From Haliclona indistincta (lineage: Eukaryota > Porifera > Demospongiae > Haplosclerida > Chalinidae), in the NCBI GenBank assembly GCA_964017065.1, contig OZ024783.1, positions 9,499,367-9,563,366 of the forward strand: a stretch of 64,000 nucleotides of DNA, in the 5' to 3' direction. The notes below the pieces were generated by a model. That model saw only the letters and a program-made list of their open reading frames with translations, did not search any database and was not told where the DNA came from. Position numbers and translations under genes: made by a program. Positions 19,273 to 30,652 of the stretch are shown piece by piece (position 1 is the first letter of the stretch; every line of letters starts with the position of its first letter).

Positions 19273-20563
19273 TCTCCAATGAAAAAATCGACAGTCACAG
19301 ATTCCGCGGGCTTGCATCTCGGTGTGTAAAGTGGTTCGACCCGAACATAAAACGGACAAACAGAGAAGCGCCAAGTCCTTCCTTTTTGCAGGAAAAAATA
19401 AAAACACTCGAAATAACTGGACGGAGCTTGCCAATCGTAAGTAAATACTTTTTGTTCAAACCACATTCAGTGCCAAAGCTTATTTTCATTGGTAAGGATG
19501 CACAGGATCATGCTGTCAAGATTTCCAAGCTCTTCGACGACGCAGCGATCTTTATGCACTGTTTCCAGGCCATACGTTGAAAGAGGGCGGGGCCCCAAGA
19601 CGATGACGAAAATAGACTTAGGACTCCAGCGCTTTTGTAAATTGTGCTGTAGCAACCCTAATGCAGATTTTACTTAGTTAGGTATCAATACATCTGCACA
19701 GCAAGTTTCATGAAGTTCATACACTTCCTTCCATCTGGCTCAAAATTTTTCTGTTTAATTTTTGGTTTTTTGAGCCAGATGGAAGGAAGTGTATGAACTT
19801 CATAAAACTTGCTGTGCAGATGTATTGATACCTAACTAAGTAAAATCTGCATTAGGGTTGCTACAGCACACAGGCGCGTGTCCACGATAGGGCTCAGGGT
19901 GCTCTAGCATCCCCCTCAGCATTGAATTTTTAAATTAATCATTGCATTAAAGTACACTGTGGCTATAGATTTATCATAATTGTTATTACAACAAACTTAG
20001 CAGCTGCCAATATCCCATTCTAAGGTAGTTTAGGCTGTTTTCCAATAGTTTCAGCGAAGAACAAATCCAGTGTGCCATGATAAATAATGACAAAATGACG
20101 TAATATAATGAATATCATGAATATTAATTAGATTTTTCGGGCGCTTCGCGTGCGCACCTATCTTTCCTCATTTCTGGACACGCGCCTGGCACAATTTACA
20201 AAAGCGCTGGAGTCCTAAGTCTATTTTTGTCATCGTCTTGGGGCCCCGCCCTCTTTCAATGTATGGCCTGGAAACAGCACATAAAGATCGCTGCGTCGTC
20301 GAAGAGCTTGGAAATCTTGACAACATGATCCTGTGCATCCTTACCAACGAAAATAAGCTTTGACGCTGAATGTGGTTTGAACAAAAAGTATTTACTTACG
20401 ATTGGCAAGCTCCGTCCAGTTATTTCGAGTGTTTTTATTTTTTCCTGCAAAAAGGAAGGACTTGGCGCTTCTCTGTTTGTCCGTTTTATGTTCGGGTCAA
20501 ACCACTCTACACACCGAGATGCAAGCCCGCTGAATCTGTGACTGTCGATTTTTTTCATTGGAG
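19273..20563. repeat. Large inverted repeat, arms about 470 bp, right arm carrying a MITE
   Basis: 19273 to about 19747 is repeated in reverse at about 19773-20563, once the 318-bp element at 19871-20188 (plus its 5-bp duplication) is removed. The centre is the A/T-rich spacer between CTTCCTTCCATCTGGCTCA and TGAGCCAGATGGAAGGAAG. Both arms keep the same open frame (for example KWFDPNIKRTNREAPSPSF, about 110 codons). I do not recognise it; it is probably a captured fragment or an old element, not two genes. Confidence 0.75.
19871..20188. mobile_element. 318-bp MITE inside one arm of the inverted repeat
   Basis: The ends CAGGCGCGTGTCC and GGACACGCGCCTG are perfect 13-bp inverted repeats. It is flanked by GCACA at 19866-19870 and 20189-20193. 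The other arm has the empty site (rc of GTAAATTGTGCTGTAGC, about 19636-19652), which confirms the boundaries and a 5-bp duplication. Confidence 0.85.
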
Positions 20564-20584
20564 ACCCTACTATAAAGAAAACAA

Positions 20585-21802
20585 AAAAGATTTCTATCGA
20601 AATCAAAAGGATGTAGGGTTATGAAATCTACCACTGGTCCACAATGTAATCTAACAAGGAACAAGCATGGAATGGTAACACGATTGACTTGCTAACAGAC
20701 CATCCCTACATCAGTAGCTGCTGTGGTTGGCTATAGCTAATTCAGCTAGTTGCTGTTGACTGACACCAGACATGCATTAAATTGAATTGGATTCAGCTTG
20801 TGACAAAATAATTATTGATCTTATGTACAGCCACTGATGTAGAGCTCTATGGTCTGTTAGCAAGTCAATCGTGTTACCATTCCATGCTTGTTCCTTGTTA
20901 GATTACATTGTGGACCAGTGGTAGATTTCATAACCCTACATCCTTTTGATTTCGATAGAAATCTTTTTTATTTTCTTGTTTGTGTCCTTTTTCATTTTCC
21001 AGTTCAATATCATCCATGTACTGAGTCGTTTTTGTCATGGTTTCCACCATTGGTTTAGTTTTCCTGTTGTTGGTGGCTTTTCTTTATTATTAACAATTTT
21101 GAACTTGTAGCTAAAAATATTTGTTATGTGGTACAGCTCGCCTACGCATTCATGCATACGAGCCCCGCCCACACTTATTTGTAGACTTGTACGCCGGTTA
21201 TAATTATCTGGCAAGCGCAGAATGGCGATCCTACACGAGCTTTCCCTTATTCGAAGACTCCAGACTATGTGTTCTCCATGATCCATACGGCATGGCGATA
21301 CTCAAGCTAGTGCTTGGTCACGTGTGCTAGCCACTGCTTGGTCACGTGCGCGCGTGTTGCGCAATCACAATAATGGCGTCTAACACTTAGCTGACAATGG
21401 ATCACGATCGAGAACTCGCGGAATTTAGATCGCCGTTTCGCTGAAAACAATGTTCAAAAGGCACCTGCCAGGAGAATTTCACGAATGTTCGTGGGTGTTT
21501 TGGTATCGGCACTGCTCGCGTAAAGGCGCTAGGCGAGTTGAAGAAAGAAGAAAGAAGAAGAAGACGAAGATGACGAAAGTCGATTTTCACCGTTTCCAGG
21601 TTCGTCACTTTAGCAACAATTTCGAGCAATCTCCTTGCTACTGCAAGATGGGGCAACGCCAGAGAGCAGATCTAAGTGTCTTTGGACGTATAAAATTCAT
21701 CACCAGGCGAAATATCAGCGTTTGAACGCTAATACATTGTATGTAGCCGCCATCTTGTTTTTTCGTTCAACCCTACATAGGGAGACACTACCGTGTCTCC
21801 CT
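20585..21802 (-). mobile_element. 1.2-kb fold-back element, reverse copy
   Basis: Reverse-complement copy of 4218-5473. Its end hairpin AGGGAGACAC TACC GTGTCTCCCT is at 21779-21802 and its terminal inverted repeat at about 20585-20980 (with a small deletion in one arm). Both copies have GCAATCTCCTTGCTACTGCAAGATGGGGCAACGCC-type sequence in their middle; the reading frames differ, so no gene is inferred. Confidence 0.7.
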
Positions 21803-22248
21803 AATAATTTTTATATCAGCCATTTTTGTAGCCATTAATGAACACATGCTGGTGGACAATTCAGTGGTATGACAGAAAAAAATTCCCTTCATTGAATCAC
21901 CCAGTAGCCCCCTCATCTGAATTCGCCTTTGCGACCATTTAAAGTATGTAAAACAGGAGCCTAGGAAGGAGTGTTCAACTGTGAATAACAAAATTAAAGT
22001 CAGCTGCTTACACTGGCAGTATAAGACGGCGATCATGGCTCTGGCTGAACGCTCGCTCGTTTTAGCTGGAGACGGGCAGGACGAAGCATGGATGAATGTA
22101 TAGGTAGGAAACAGCGAGCGACAACAAGTAAGGCCCAAGCTCCAAGTAGCAACAGCACACGGCAGCAGACTTTAAACTTCGACAATATTACTATAGCGAA
22201 CACAGCAGTTGAACGGTCATTTCCCTTATACGCTAATGGTAAAACTAG
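21803..22248. other. No gene seen
   Basis: Short reverse-strand open frames (21788-22138, 22033-22290) have no recognisable domain and run into flanking repeats. Confidence 0.35.
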
Positions 22249-22751
22249 GCACCAAAGGTGCTGATGCCTCGGTGGAATTCCATTGTACACAGCACTGGAC
22301 TAGCTACAGTAAACTCCACCTATTATACAAGCTATAGCACAGTTCCTGTACAGTAACTATCCACCATTCCACAAACACAGCAACTGCAGATGCATCTATA
22401 CAGGATTTCTGTACAGCAATCACAATGCAGTGCTTTAGTTATGCAATCAGAAGCCAATCAGTGCTAACCACAATTCAAATGGGCGTGTCTACAGTGTTTA
22501 GCACAGCACACGCACAGGGGGGGTCGGACAGGATGTCACATGAGCGAGCCTGAGCGAGCCGACTGTCAATGAAAATATATGGCGAAATACTTTTACACGT
22601 TTATTGCACGAAATGCAACAGATTTTCAACTGAAGTGAAGTGAAACCGATAGAGTTTAATGTGTTGTTTCGATTAAAGTTGCGATCCTCAGCGATCCCCT
22701 GCACTCCGAATCTGCTACGAGCGAAAGAAGTCAGTGAATTGATTTGCGAGC

Positions 22752-25700
22752 ATGCAACGACGACAGAAGAAACGCAGGCTTGAACAAGACGTCGAACATG
22801 ATGGCAACACAGCTCCCGTCACCCCTGAGAGATGCACGGCACCGGCAACTCAAACAAACGATCTAGACTTGGCTGCATCAGTTGCAGAGCTCAGCCTATT
22901 GGAAACACCCAAGAGACCAGGGCTTCGCTCGTTGATCGAAGGCTCTCAGAATGCTAGTGCTGTTGGAGTCAAGAAAGTTTTATTTGACGAGGAAAGCAGT
23001 GGAAGTAGTGAGCTCAAGCTCGAGCCTGCTGCTGGAAGCTGGTCGAGTGAGGAAACAGCTGGTTTGATACAATTTATTCTAATGTCCACTGATGGAAAGT
23101 CCTGGTCTTTCCGAAAGAGTATTTATTTTTGGAATAAAGCTGCCACATTTGTTCAATCATATGCAAAGACTTCTCACTGCCGTTCTGGTGAGATAGTATG
23201 GTATTTATCATCATTGTTTGTAAACAACAATCATATTTCATACAGGAATTGCTTGTCGATCAAAGGTTTCAAGATATCTATCATCAAAGTTTGCTTCCCC
23301 ACTGGAAGCAGAAAAGCACTACATGAGATCTACACATCCTGCTGCTGATATAACCAGCACAGTGACAGATGTTGATAACCAATTGACACTAACTGAAGCC
23401 GTTGATTCATGTCAAAGGATAATGGCACAGCTTAGTGACTCAGAGGATCAGCTACGATTGTTGTCAGATCTGTTCGTATCATACTTGCAAGCTAAGTCAA
23501 TTCCTGCAGTTCCACAAGATTTTCTGCAGTTAGCAGTGGCAGGCATGGAGTGCTTGAAAGAGGCTGGTCGCCCAAATCTCATATATAAGTTGGCAAAGGC
23601 ATTAGGCACAACACGACCTGATGCTTCTGGCCCGCTTATTCCCGTGTCTAGAATGCCTATGGGACTACTAGAGCACATTGTGTGTTTCTACACAGCTTCA
23701 TCTATCAGACAGGTGAGTATTAGCACTTGCACCAGGTGCTATGTGACTCCACTCATCTTGAATTAACACTTTGCATGTAGGTGACCTGTCCATCTGATTA
23801 CAGACAATGGTTGCAGAGTATGTATGTTCTTTTTGGTACCAAATGGTCGAAGCTGTTTTGTGGACCAATGTGGAGTTATGTTCCAATTATGCAAGCAGAT
23901 TTTAATACGAACTCATCAATTAATCCACTTGATGTAAGTTTATTGAATTTGCTCTCATGTTTTAAGAATCATAGTAAAATTTTTATAGGCTCTAGTTAAT
24001 GTCCCCGCTGTCTCTGAGCGAACGCTTCGAAGAGACATAGAGAAAAGTGGCTTTACTACTGGCCCAGAGATTCAGGTGCACTTGCCTTATTTAAGCTGTT
24101 AACATTAATTTTAATGTTCTATTATTGGCAGACAGCAGCCTTACAAAAGGTTGCCTCTATTAAAACATGGTGGTGGATAAAGGCTGATGGATGCGATGTC
24201 GTTAAAGGAACATGGGAATCAACTACTGGAAAGTGGTCAGGTGATGTTGATCTTAACAATGGGAAACTGGAGCAACTATACAAGAACTATCAAGAGCAAG
24301 TTCGTTTCACTGAAAGTGTTGGCTTAACTTCAAGATCAACCCCTGGTCAAGTAAAACAAGATTTAGCAACTATATTGAAGAGTATTGACTTGGATTTGAA
24401 GTTCCTCAAAGAAAGTAGGCGTGCTAATGATTATAAACACCATAAATTTATAAATTTCTATGTATAGCACTACAGAATTCACAGAAAACATATGAAGAGA
24501 AATTAAAGGCCGGAAATGCTACTGAAAAAGTTATGTTTGCATTGACTTGGGATATAGAGGAGCTTTCTAAGCTACTTGCAAGCACTCGAACTCTACGGGT
24601 TGATGTGAAGGCTGCACAAGACATTGCCTGTGATCCTCATGCTGACTACGAAGAAGTTAACCTACCAAGAAAGTTAGGACAGATTCGAAAGGCACGAGTA
24701 GATGTCATCAAAAGAACAACACAATTTCGACGCAAGCCAGCAACACATATTTTCGTGGTCATGATAAGCTCTGAGCTGCGTGATCAAAAACCCTACGCAA
24801 TTCCAGTTCAGTGCATTCCTTATGCAGGCCTGAAAGAACAGGATATCAGAAGAATTGTGAATTGTCTTATCAATGAAATGATGAAGTTGGGGATGAAGGT
24901 TGCAGGTAAGCAGAAAGCATAATGTAATGAATATCTGTTTAACATAGTTATTTACAGGTTTTGTTAGCAATGGCGAGTTTAATTACTTGCGGACTAAGGG
25001 ATACTCACGTGCACTGTCTGTGCTACAAATTCGAACCAATGTGAGAAATAAATATGGCAGACCGAACAAAGACACACTACTGGCCATGCTCACACCGATA
25101 TGTAAGTAACTTGATGGCAAATAATTTATTGCATGACTCATAATGCAGCATTGCCGGATGGTACCGTAGTTGCTAGCAAGGTGAACCCAGCTGTATCTGC
25201 TACATTTCTTTGTGAAATCCAAAATATGAGAAAAAGAGGGTTGTCAATAGAGCAAATTGTTGTACAACTTCGGCCAATGACCGTACCTCCTGGTTATATA
25301 TGCAACACATGGAAAGCAGGTAGCCGATGATCATTATTATTTTATCATGATGATTGACTTTATTTTGTAGGTCAAGAAGAAGACTTTACAGACAAGATGC
25401 GGTCTATTCTGGCACAGTTAGATTATTCCTATCAAATACTACAACTGGAACAGCAAGGTGTCAATTTCAGAGTCCACTTGCACGTTCCTGAGATACATTC
25501 TCTTACGCACACTACATTTTGTGAACGAGAGGATGAGGCTCATGTTTTTAAGGTGCGAGCCATTATCTAAGTATGTACATGTATACAATTACAATTTATT
25601 CTATTACAGAGAATTGCTTCACAAACTAGAGGAGGTGGACCAAATCGACTTCAATTGCAGCGGTATGTGGAAGCCTTGTCTGATCCAACATCTAGTTTAA

Positions 25701-26552
25701 CATATCCTGCACTGACTGGGGCACGAAAGCAATCAGTGATTGATGCAGAGCGACTTTTCAATCCAGACCTTCAGAAGTTTATGGCAAGAAAAGGTTACAC
25801 TTTTGAGGCTACTTTCATAGAAACTATCTGGAATTGGAGACGGGCATGTGATGAACGCGGTCTCTCTGAAATTCAGCGCTGCAGATTCAACTATCACTTT
25901 CTAAATTTCATCTTGGACGAGCTTATGCCATGGCATACCTACATGTATGATTTTAGCACTTTGGAAGTGAACAGGTTAGTAAGAAAATGAATGCTATTAT
26001 TTTTAGTTATGTTGTCCATGTGATAGGAGAATTGATGGTATACTGGGATTCTCTAGAGAGACACTTGTGGCTGTACTTGCAAATATCGAAACAAGAGAAT
26101 GGCGTCGTCAAGAAAATGTTAACAGTGGCAGAAAGCCAGAACACCCAAGAGCGAGTAGCACTGATGACGTAGAGTGTTTTTTTAGTGTTTTAAGAGACAG
26201 CGTTGGGCAAAATTTCACTACAAAAGAGGTCAAGTTCGGTTTTCGAAAAGCCTGTGTTGAACTAACAAAACGTCTTGATCCAGATCTACCATTTTACTAT
26301 CACACTTCGAGTCACACACGATTTTATGAAGGACCAATGCCTGACTTCAATGAGCAGAGATCTACTGACAAAAGAAAATGCAGACGGGTTCCAAGAAGGG
26401 AACAGCCAGCAGCATTCGCACCTAGACGGGCTACAATGCCCGTCAGAGGTACTTTAAGTGTCAGGGCAGAATTTCACAACAAGCCAATAGAGTTGCCACC
26501 TCTTCCTAATGAACATGTTCATGTTTTTGACCATAGTTATGCTCAACAGTGA
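22752..26552 (+). CDS. Putative transposase, 11 exons, 1083 residues
   Basis: Exons: 22752-23187, 23246-23712, 23781-23933, 23989-24075, 24132-24414, 24468-24905, 24958-25101, 25149-25319, 25371-25552, 25610-25974, 26027-26552. Introns are 47-68 bases, all GT..AG, and all phases match with no internal stop. The N-terminus is basic (MQRRQKKRRLEQDVE). A zinc-ribbon-like or C2H2-like region may lie at about 105-180 (WSSEETAGLIQFIL, SHCRSGIACRSK, HYMRSTHP). The middle has IKTWWWIKADGCDVVKG and HIFVVMISSELRDQKPYAIP before GFVSNGEFNYLRTKG (622-636). The C-terminus has TDDVECFFSVLRD (954-966) and LDPDLPFYYHTSSHTRFYEG. In RNase H-fold transposases, E in a helix such as E958 of DDVECFFSVLR can be the third catalytic residue; the first two are not certain (N626 sits where D might be expected). 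A role as transposase is inferred from location and size. Confidence 0.75.
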
Positions 26553-26637
26553 CATAATGTTAATTGATTAATATTGGGTTAACAAATTATTATTGAACTT
26601 GTTCATTGATTATAATGATATGATACTGACATTGTTG

Positions 26638-27590
26638 TTATCGTGTACTAGCAGATTTATGTATTACAGAACACCATTTTCCGTTGATAGTAATATCTAC
26701 TCCGGCATAGAATCCAGGTCCAGAACGTTGCCACACCACCAAGTACTTTACCCAAGAAAATGATACATTCACAATTTTTTCTTGATTTAATGCGTTGTGT
26801 ACTTCATCCAATGCTTCTCTAACAATATATCCTATCCGATGCCATTCTTCATCTACTAAGCACTGAATAGCAATGGCTTTAGAATCATGTGTATTTTCGG
26901 GCTCAGGTTTTAGTCTAACAGAGACAACTCCTGTTTTCTGTAGCTGTACAACTTTACTCAGTGTCTCTTGAGCATGATGATCATGAACAGTTCCTATACA
27001 TTTAAAGGTGACTGTGTCAGAGATACCAATACAGGATGATGAGTTGTCATTTTCAGAATCAGATATATCAATCTGGAGATCAGGATTATAATGTTCTGGT
27101 ACATCACTAGTAATTGATGAATCAGATTCAACCGCATCACTTTCGTTGTCATCCCAAGACCATTTCCAAACAATTATCACACCCTGGGAAGGTAAAATCA
27201 GTCCTGTTGTACTAGCAGATCTGTTAAACTCTTCAACCTTCATGTATAAAACACAATGTATTAACTACTAGTACTATAAAAATTATACTGATAAATGCGT
27301 ACCTGGACACACACTGCTTCCTTAATAACTAGCCAAGCTGGATAGCTACGGTTCAGATCGATGTCACTACGAATAAAAAAGTCATAATGGATCTCCTTTC
27401 CATAGCTGTCGTACCCCTTGACTCTTGCTTGCTGTAGATCTACTTGCAGTACCTCAAACGACGGTATAACGTACTTGAAAGTAGGCCCAACCGACAGCAA
27501 ACAAACCTGGTCTTCAGGCAAGCTAGGATCGTAACCTGGACGCGACGATGCAGGAACGAAAGAGACAGAAGAAAGAGTTGATCGCTCCAT
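26638..27590 (-). CDS. HIRAN-domain accessory protein of the transposon
   Basis: Two exons on the minus strand: 27590-27303 and 27237-26638, with a 65-bp intron, phase 0; 295 residues. The N-terminal 96 residues (MERSTLSSVSFVPASSRPGY) are unrecognised. An acidic Ser-rich linker follows (about 125-170). Residues about 172-249 fit a HIRAN domain: VTFKCIGTVHDH, VVSVRLKPEPENTHDSKAIA (a version of the N-x-xDxxAI pattern) and HRIGYIVREA. HIRAN domains, known from HLTF/Rad5, bind single-stranded DNA 3' ends at stalled forks. In a transposon such a domain could hold element ends or hairpin intermediates; that is inference. It converges on the transposase gene, stops 85 bp apart, so they may share terminator sequence. 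The start ATG is followed 54 bp downstream of the right inverted repeat's inner edge. Confidence 0.75.
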
Positions 27591-28291
27591 TCAGTTGAAC
27601 ACGTGCAATAACAAGAATGCTTGGAATGTTAATTGATTTTGCATGTCCGACCCCCCCTGGCACACGCATACCACGAGCTAGATAGCTTCCATAGCTTGCT
27701 TACACGATTTCTCTGGACCTGCGCTGCTATCCTGTAGTAAAATTCTAACCTATCAGCTTCTAGGCAGTCAACTGTGGACAGCTTTGCCTTTGGAGAAGTC
27801 CAGATCGCCAGCAACGGTAAACAAAGTGAGCAAATAGCACCATAACTCACGAACTAAGCTTGATATAAAGTTTTCACATGTTCAAAAGCGAGGTAATACC
27901 GTGTTCTACTTGCATCGCTAGTTTCAGAGCTTAACTTTCAACGTGCGCTACAAAACCGAACCAACCGAGAGCAATTCACACGGTAACTTACGCACTAAGC
28001 TTTAAAATCAAACTTCTGAAAATACAAATCCGAGCAAGTATCGATTTCTACCTGTGTTGCTTTTTTCAGCGATTAGTTTTCAGCGAGCTACGAGAAATCG
28101 TTGCGACAGACAGACTGACTGACTGACTGACTGACACCACGACTACTGTATGCCTCGTGGCTCCGCCCACCGAGGCATAATTAATGCTGGAAAAGTTAAT
28201 GTTAGTTACAATCACCATAATATGTGCTCAAGTGAAAGAACAGAAGCAGTAGGAAACAACTATTATTAACGAGACAACAAATCAGTTAATC

Positions 28292-28729
28292 ATGTATCAT
28301 TATGTTCACAAACAGACTCTTAATTATCAGAATCATCTGAAAGCAACTCAAACAGACAACCACAATAACACACTCACTTCAGTATCAACACAAACAAACA
28401 ATCATTCTAGATCTGGTGCACTAGAGGTCAACACCGGCTTTTCAAACAATCCCGAACTACTTGAATCAAGATCAAAAACTACAGTAACAAAACCACAAGA
28501 GTTCGAAAGTGAATATTCAGTCCTAGCAATAGCACATCGAGTACTAGACTCCATTGAATTTCAAAGAGAAAGGATTGAGAGAGCTGTTCATGGAACATCA
28601 CAGCAGCTAACACTGGGTCTGCTACAGAGGGAGCTAGCTAGTCTGAAGAACAAGATAGAATTGGAGGAAAACACACTGATATGGTGCTCACTGGTAGACA
28701 AGCTGAGAGAGATAGAGAAAGAGATATGA
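28292..28729 (+). CDS. Hypothetical polar protein with C-terminal coiled coil
   Basis: One frame of 145 residues directly after the outer repeat. The N-terminal half is Asn/Thr/Gln-rich (HNNTLTSVSTQTNN). The C-terminal half is helical with a heptad-like run (LLQRELASLKNKIELEENTL, then LVDKLREIEKEI). It could be the last exon of a longer gene or chance; no upstream exon was found. Not recognised. Confidence 0.35.
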   Translation: MYHYVHKQTLNYQNHLKATQTDNHNNTLTSVSTQTNNHSRSGALEVNTGFSNNPELLESRSKTTVTKPQEFESEYSVLAIAHRVLDSIEFQRERIERAVHGTSQQLTLGLLQRELASLKNKIELEENTLIWCSLVDKLREIEKEI

Positions 28730-28833
28730 TGACTAAACACTGACCAATGCACTATATTGATTATATTTAGAATGAAGTGAAACTGAAGTGAAGAGGAGAT
28801 TAGAAACATCTAATCTCCTCATTTCCTATACTT

Positions 28834-29403
28834 CTATCGTGTAGAGGTGACCTTTCGCTCGATAATTTTAGGCACATTAACCAGAATAGCTGCAGCCATG
28901 TAGCAGGTTTCTGCCGAATTTTGATTACCGTAGGTGAGCGCTGTAATAGCTGGGACCTTCTCTTTCAATTTCTGGCACCAGATAATATTTTCAGCACTTT
29001 CATATCCATTATCTTCAAAATACTGCTTCCAGCTATCTCCTTCCCCAATCAGTGCATCCGTTGCCTCATAAAAAAATCCATAATGAAACAAACTACTATC
29101 TCTATAACTGTAATCATTATCTGTGTTAACAATGGACCCTACAGTCACTTCGAGTCCAAGTGAAATAGCAGCTAACATCACCATACGATCAGATCCCTTC
29201 AGTAGAATCTTAGGGTCCTGAGGATACAAACGTACTTGCAGCACTCTACCAACCTCCTCCATCATAGTCATCATCTTCTTTATCAGTTCAGCTTGTCCAA
29301 ACTCTTTAAAAACATATGAATGTTGACAGGCAAAACCAAGGACACCACCTTCCCGTAGGAAATGTGGCTGAACGTATTGGAACGTATTGGCAGAGACAGA
29401 CAA
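28834..29403 (-). pseudogene. C-terminal fragment of a 2OG-Fe(II) oxygenase-like gene
   Basis: From PHFLREGGVLGFACQHSYVF to the end it matches the C-terminal parts of the copies at 38252 and 58871 (LLKGSDRMVMLAA, ETCYMAAAILV). It retains a stretch of about 25 residues (after KEFGQAELIKKMM) that those copies have lost. The catalytic N-terminal half is absent: the homology stops just upstream of PHFLREGG, where the sequence becomes unrelated (about 29372-29403). Confidence 0.7.
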
Positions 29404-30652
29404 TGGTGGAACTCACAAATGGACAAATCCAGTCAGTTCTACTTTAGTGCTCTTCTTCCTGAGCTGAGCTGGCCTGTCCTAGACACAAGAAAGGAGGAAT
29501 CTGGGAACCTCATCTTTAAGGAAACAACTCACTTGCTTTCAGTCCTAGGCCTCACACCTATTTATTCACTCATTGAGCTTCTAGTTAGACTCGTATACAT
29601 GTAGCCCTTACTGAAAGCTCACATGTATTTAATGGTGCAATGATCGGCTATGATTATAATTATTATCACCATAAGTTGACATAAAATAACAATATTCACA
29701 ATGCATAGGTTGTGTGGGCGAAAGGGTACCCGCCACCTCAAGAAGGCAAGCCAAACTCCTCAACTTGCAGTTCTTCCAAGGCATTATACAATTCCTAAGA
29801 CTATAAGTACTGTTGACAATTATAGTTGCTTATAACTTAACAGTCTTAGGCACATACAAACTCATTTTTGTGTGAATTTTTTCTATTTTAAAAATGACAA
29901 TGTGGCCTCCAAATTGCTAAAATTGCAACTAAATCAGCAGTTTAATTTCAATTTTTTTTCTGGGAAAGACTCCAGACCCCCACTGGTTTTTAGATAACTT
30001 GCCGCCTCATTACAAAATCCTGCCTACGCCCCTGACTAGAACCAGTGAAAACAGACAGAAACAACTACTCATACACAACTACAAATACAAGCAGCAACTC
30101 TTTCAAAATAATAATTAGTTTCTTCCCCTCTCCTCCTTCGCTCTCCCCTCCCTTCTCCCTCCTTCTTTGCACAAACATGGTCTACTTATTCGTACTCTCT
30201 TTCACCTGCCCACTCAAATCAATTCATTCACTCACAATCAGTGACGAAACTTCATGTTGTCAAACTAGTAATGCAGTACATCAGCTACTGTCACAATTAA
30301 GATTGAGAGTACCCAGGAGATATCCATTATTTCTGCCAAAGCTCACATAAATCTATACCAATGATGCTGTACTGTACTATGACACAGCAGCTCATGGACC
30401 TACCAAGATCTATATTATCAGCAGTATAACTATGCTCATTATTGCATACAGCTAAAGTATTGCACAGTTAGTCAGTTATGCACACATACGTAATTATTGA
30501 GACAATGAAGAATAAGAGTAAGTTATAACAGAATCCTACTGATAACTAGTAGAATGTTTACAAGAACCTAATGATGAGGAATACCAAAGAATGAGAATGC
30601 ATTATGTGCTGGTGTTTAAGGTAGAGTGCGATAGAAGGAGATGTCAGTGAGT
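29404..30652. other. No gene seen
   Basis: Low-complexity TC-rich DNA at about 30120-30170. At about 30026-30044 there is TCCTGCCTACGCCCCTGAC, which looks like one end of a hAT-type element with no visible partner. No coding region is supported. Confidence 0.4.

Larger units (their letters stand above)
22515..27659. mobile_element. 5145-bp DNA transposon, superfamily not recognised, apparently complete
   Basis: Perfect 16-bp terminal inverted repeats, CAGGGGGGGTCGGACA (22515-22530) and TGTCCGACCCCCCCTG (27644-27659), are flanked by an exact 9-bp duplication GCACACGCA (22506-22514, 27660-27668). The related repeat at 1176-1707 shows the uninterrupted neighbourhood. Inside are two uninterrupted genes in convergent orientation, 85 bp apart: an 11-exon, 1083-residue protein (plus) and a two-exon HIRAN-domain protein (minus). 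CAGGG-type ends recall hAT, but hAT duplicates 8 bp and the typical hAT C-terminal motif is absent. A 9-bp duplication is Mutator-like, but no MULE/SWIM signature is present. I leave it unclassified. Confidence 0.9.
22249..28179. mobile_element. Outer repeat (family of 1176-1707) split by the 5.1-kb transposon
   Basis: The left part 22249-22514 starts GCACCAAAGGTGCTGATGCC; the right part 27669-28179 ends in the hairpin TGCCTCGTGGCTCCGCCCAC..GAGGCATA. Without the insert it would be about 790 bp. Right-part landmarks (AGCTTGCTTACA, GCTGCTATCCTGTAGT, AGATCGCCAGCAAC) occur in the same order in the 1176-1707 copy. A tandem GACTGACTGACTGACTGAC lies near the right end (about 28112-28132). Non-coding. 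Confidence 0.75.

Noticed and set aside
19161..19489. Reverse-strand frames opposite the inverted-repeat peptide
   Set aside because: Cannot both be coding with the opposite frame; no domain in either, kept only as a repeat.
22515..27659. Classification of the 5.1-kb element as hAT on the basis of its CAGGG end
   Set aside because: The duplication is 9 bp, not 8, and the protein lacks the hAT C-terminal dimerisation pattern.
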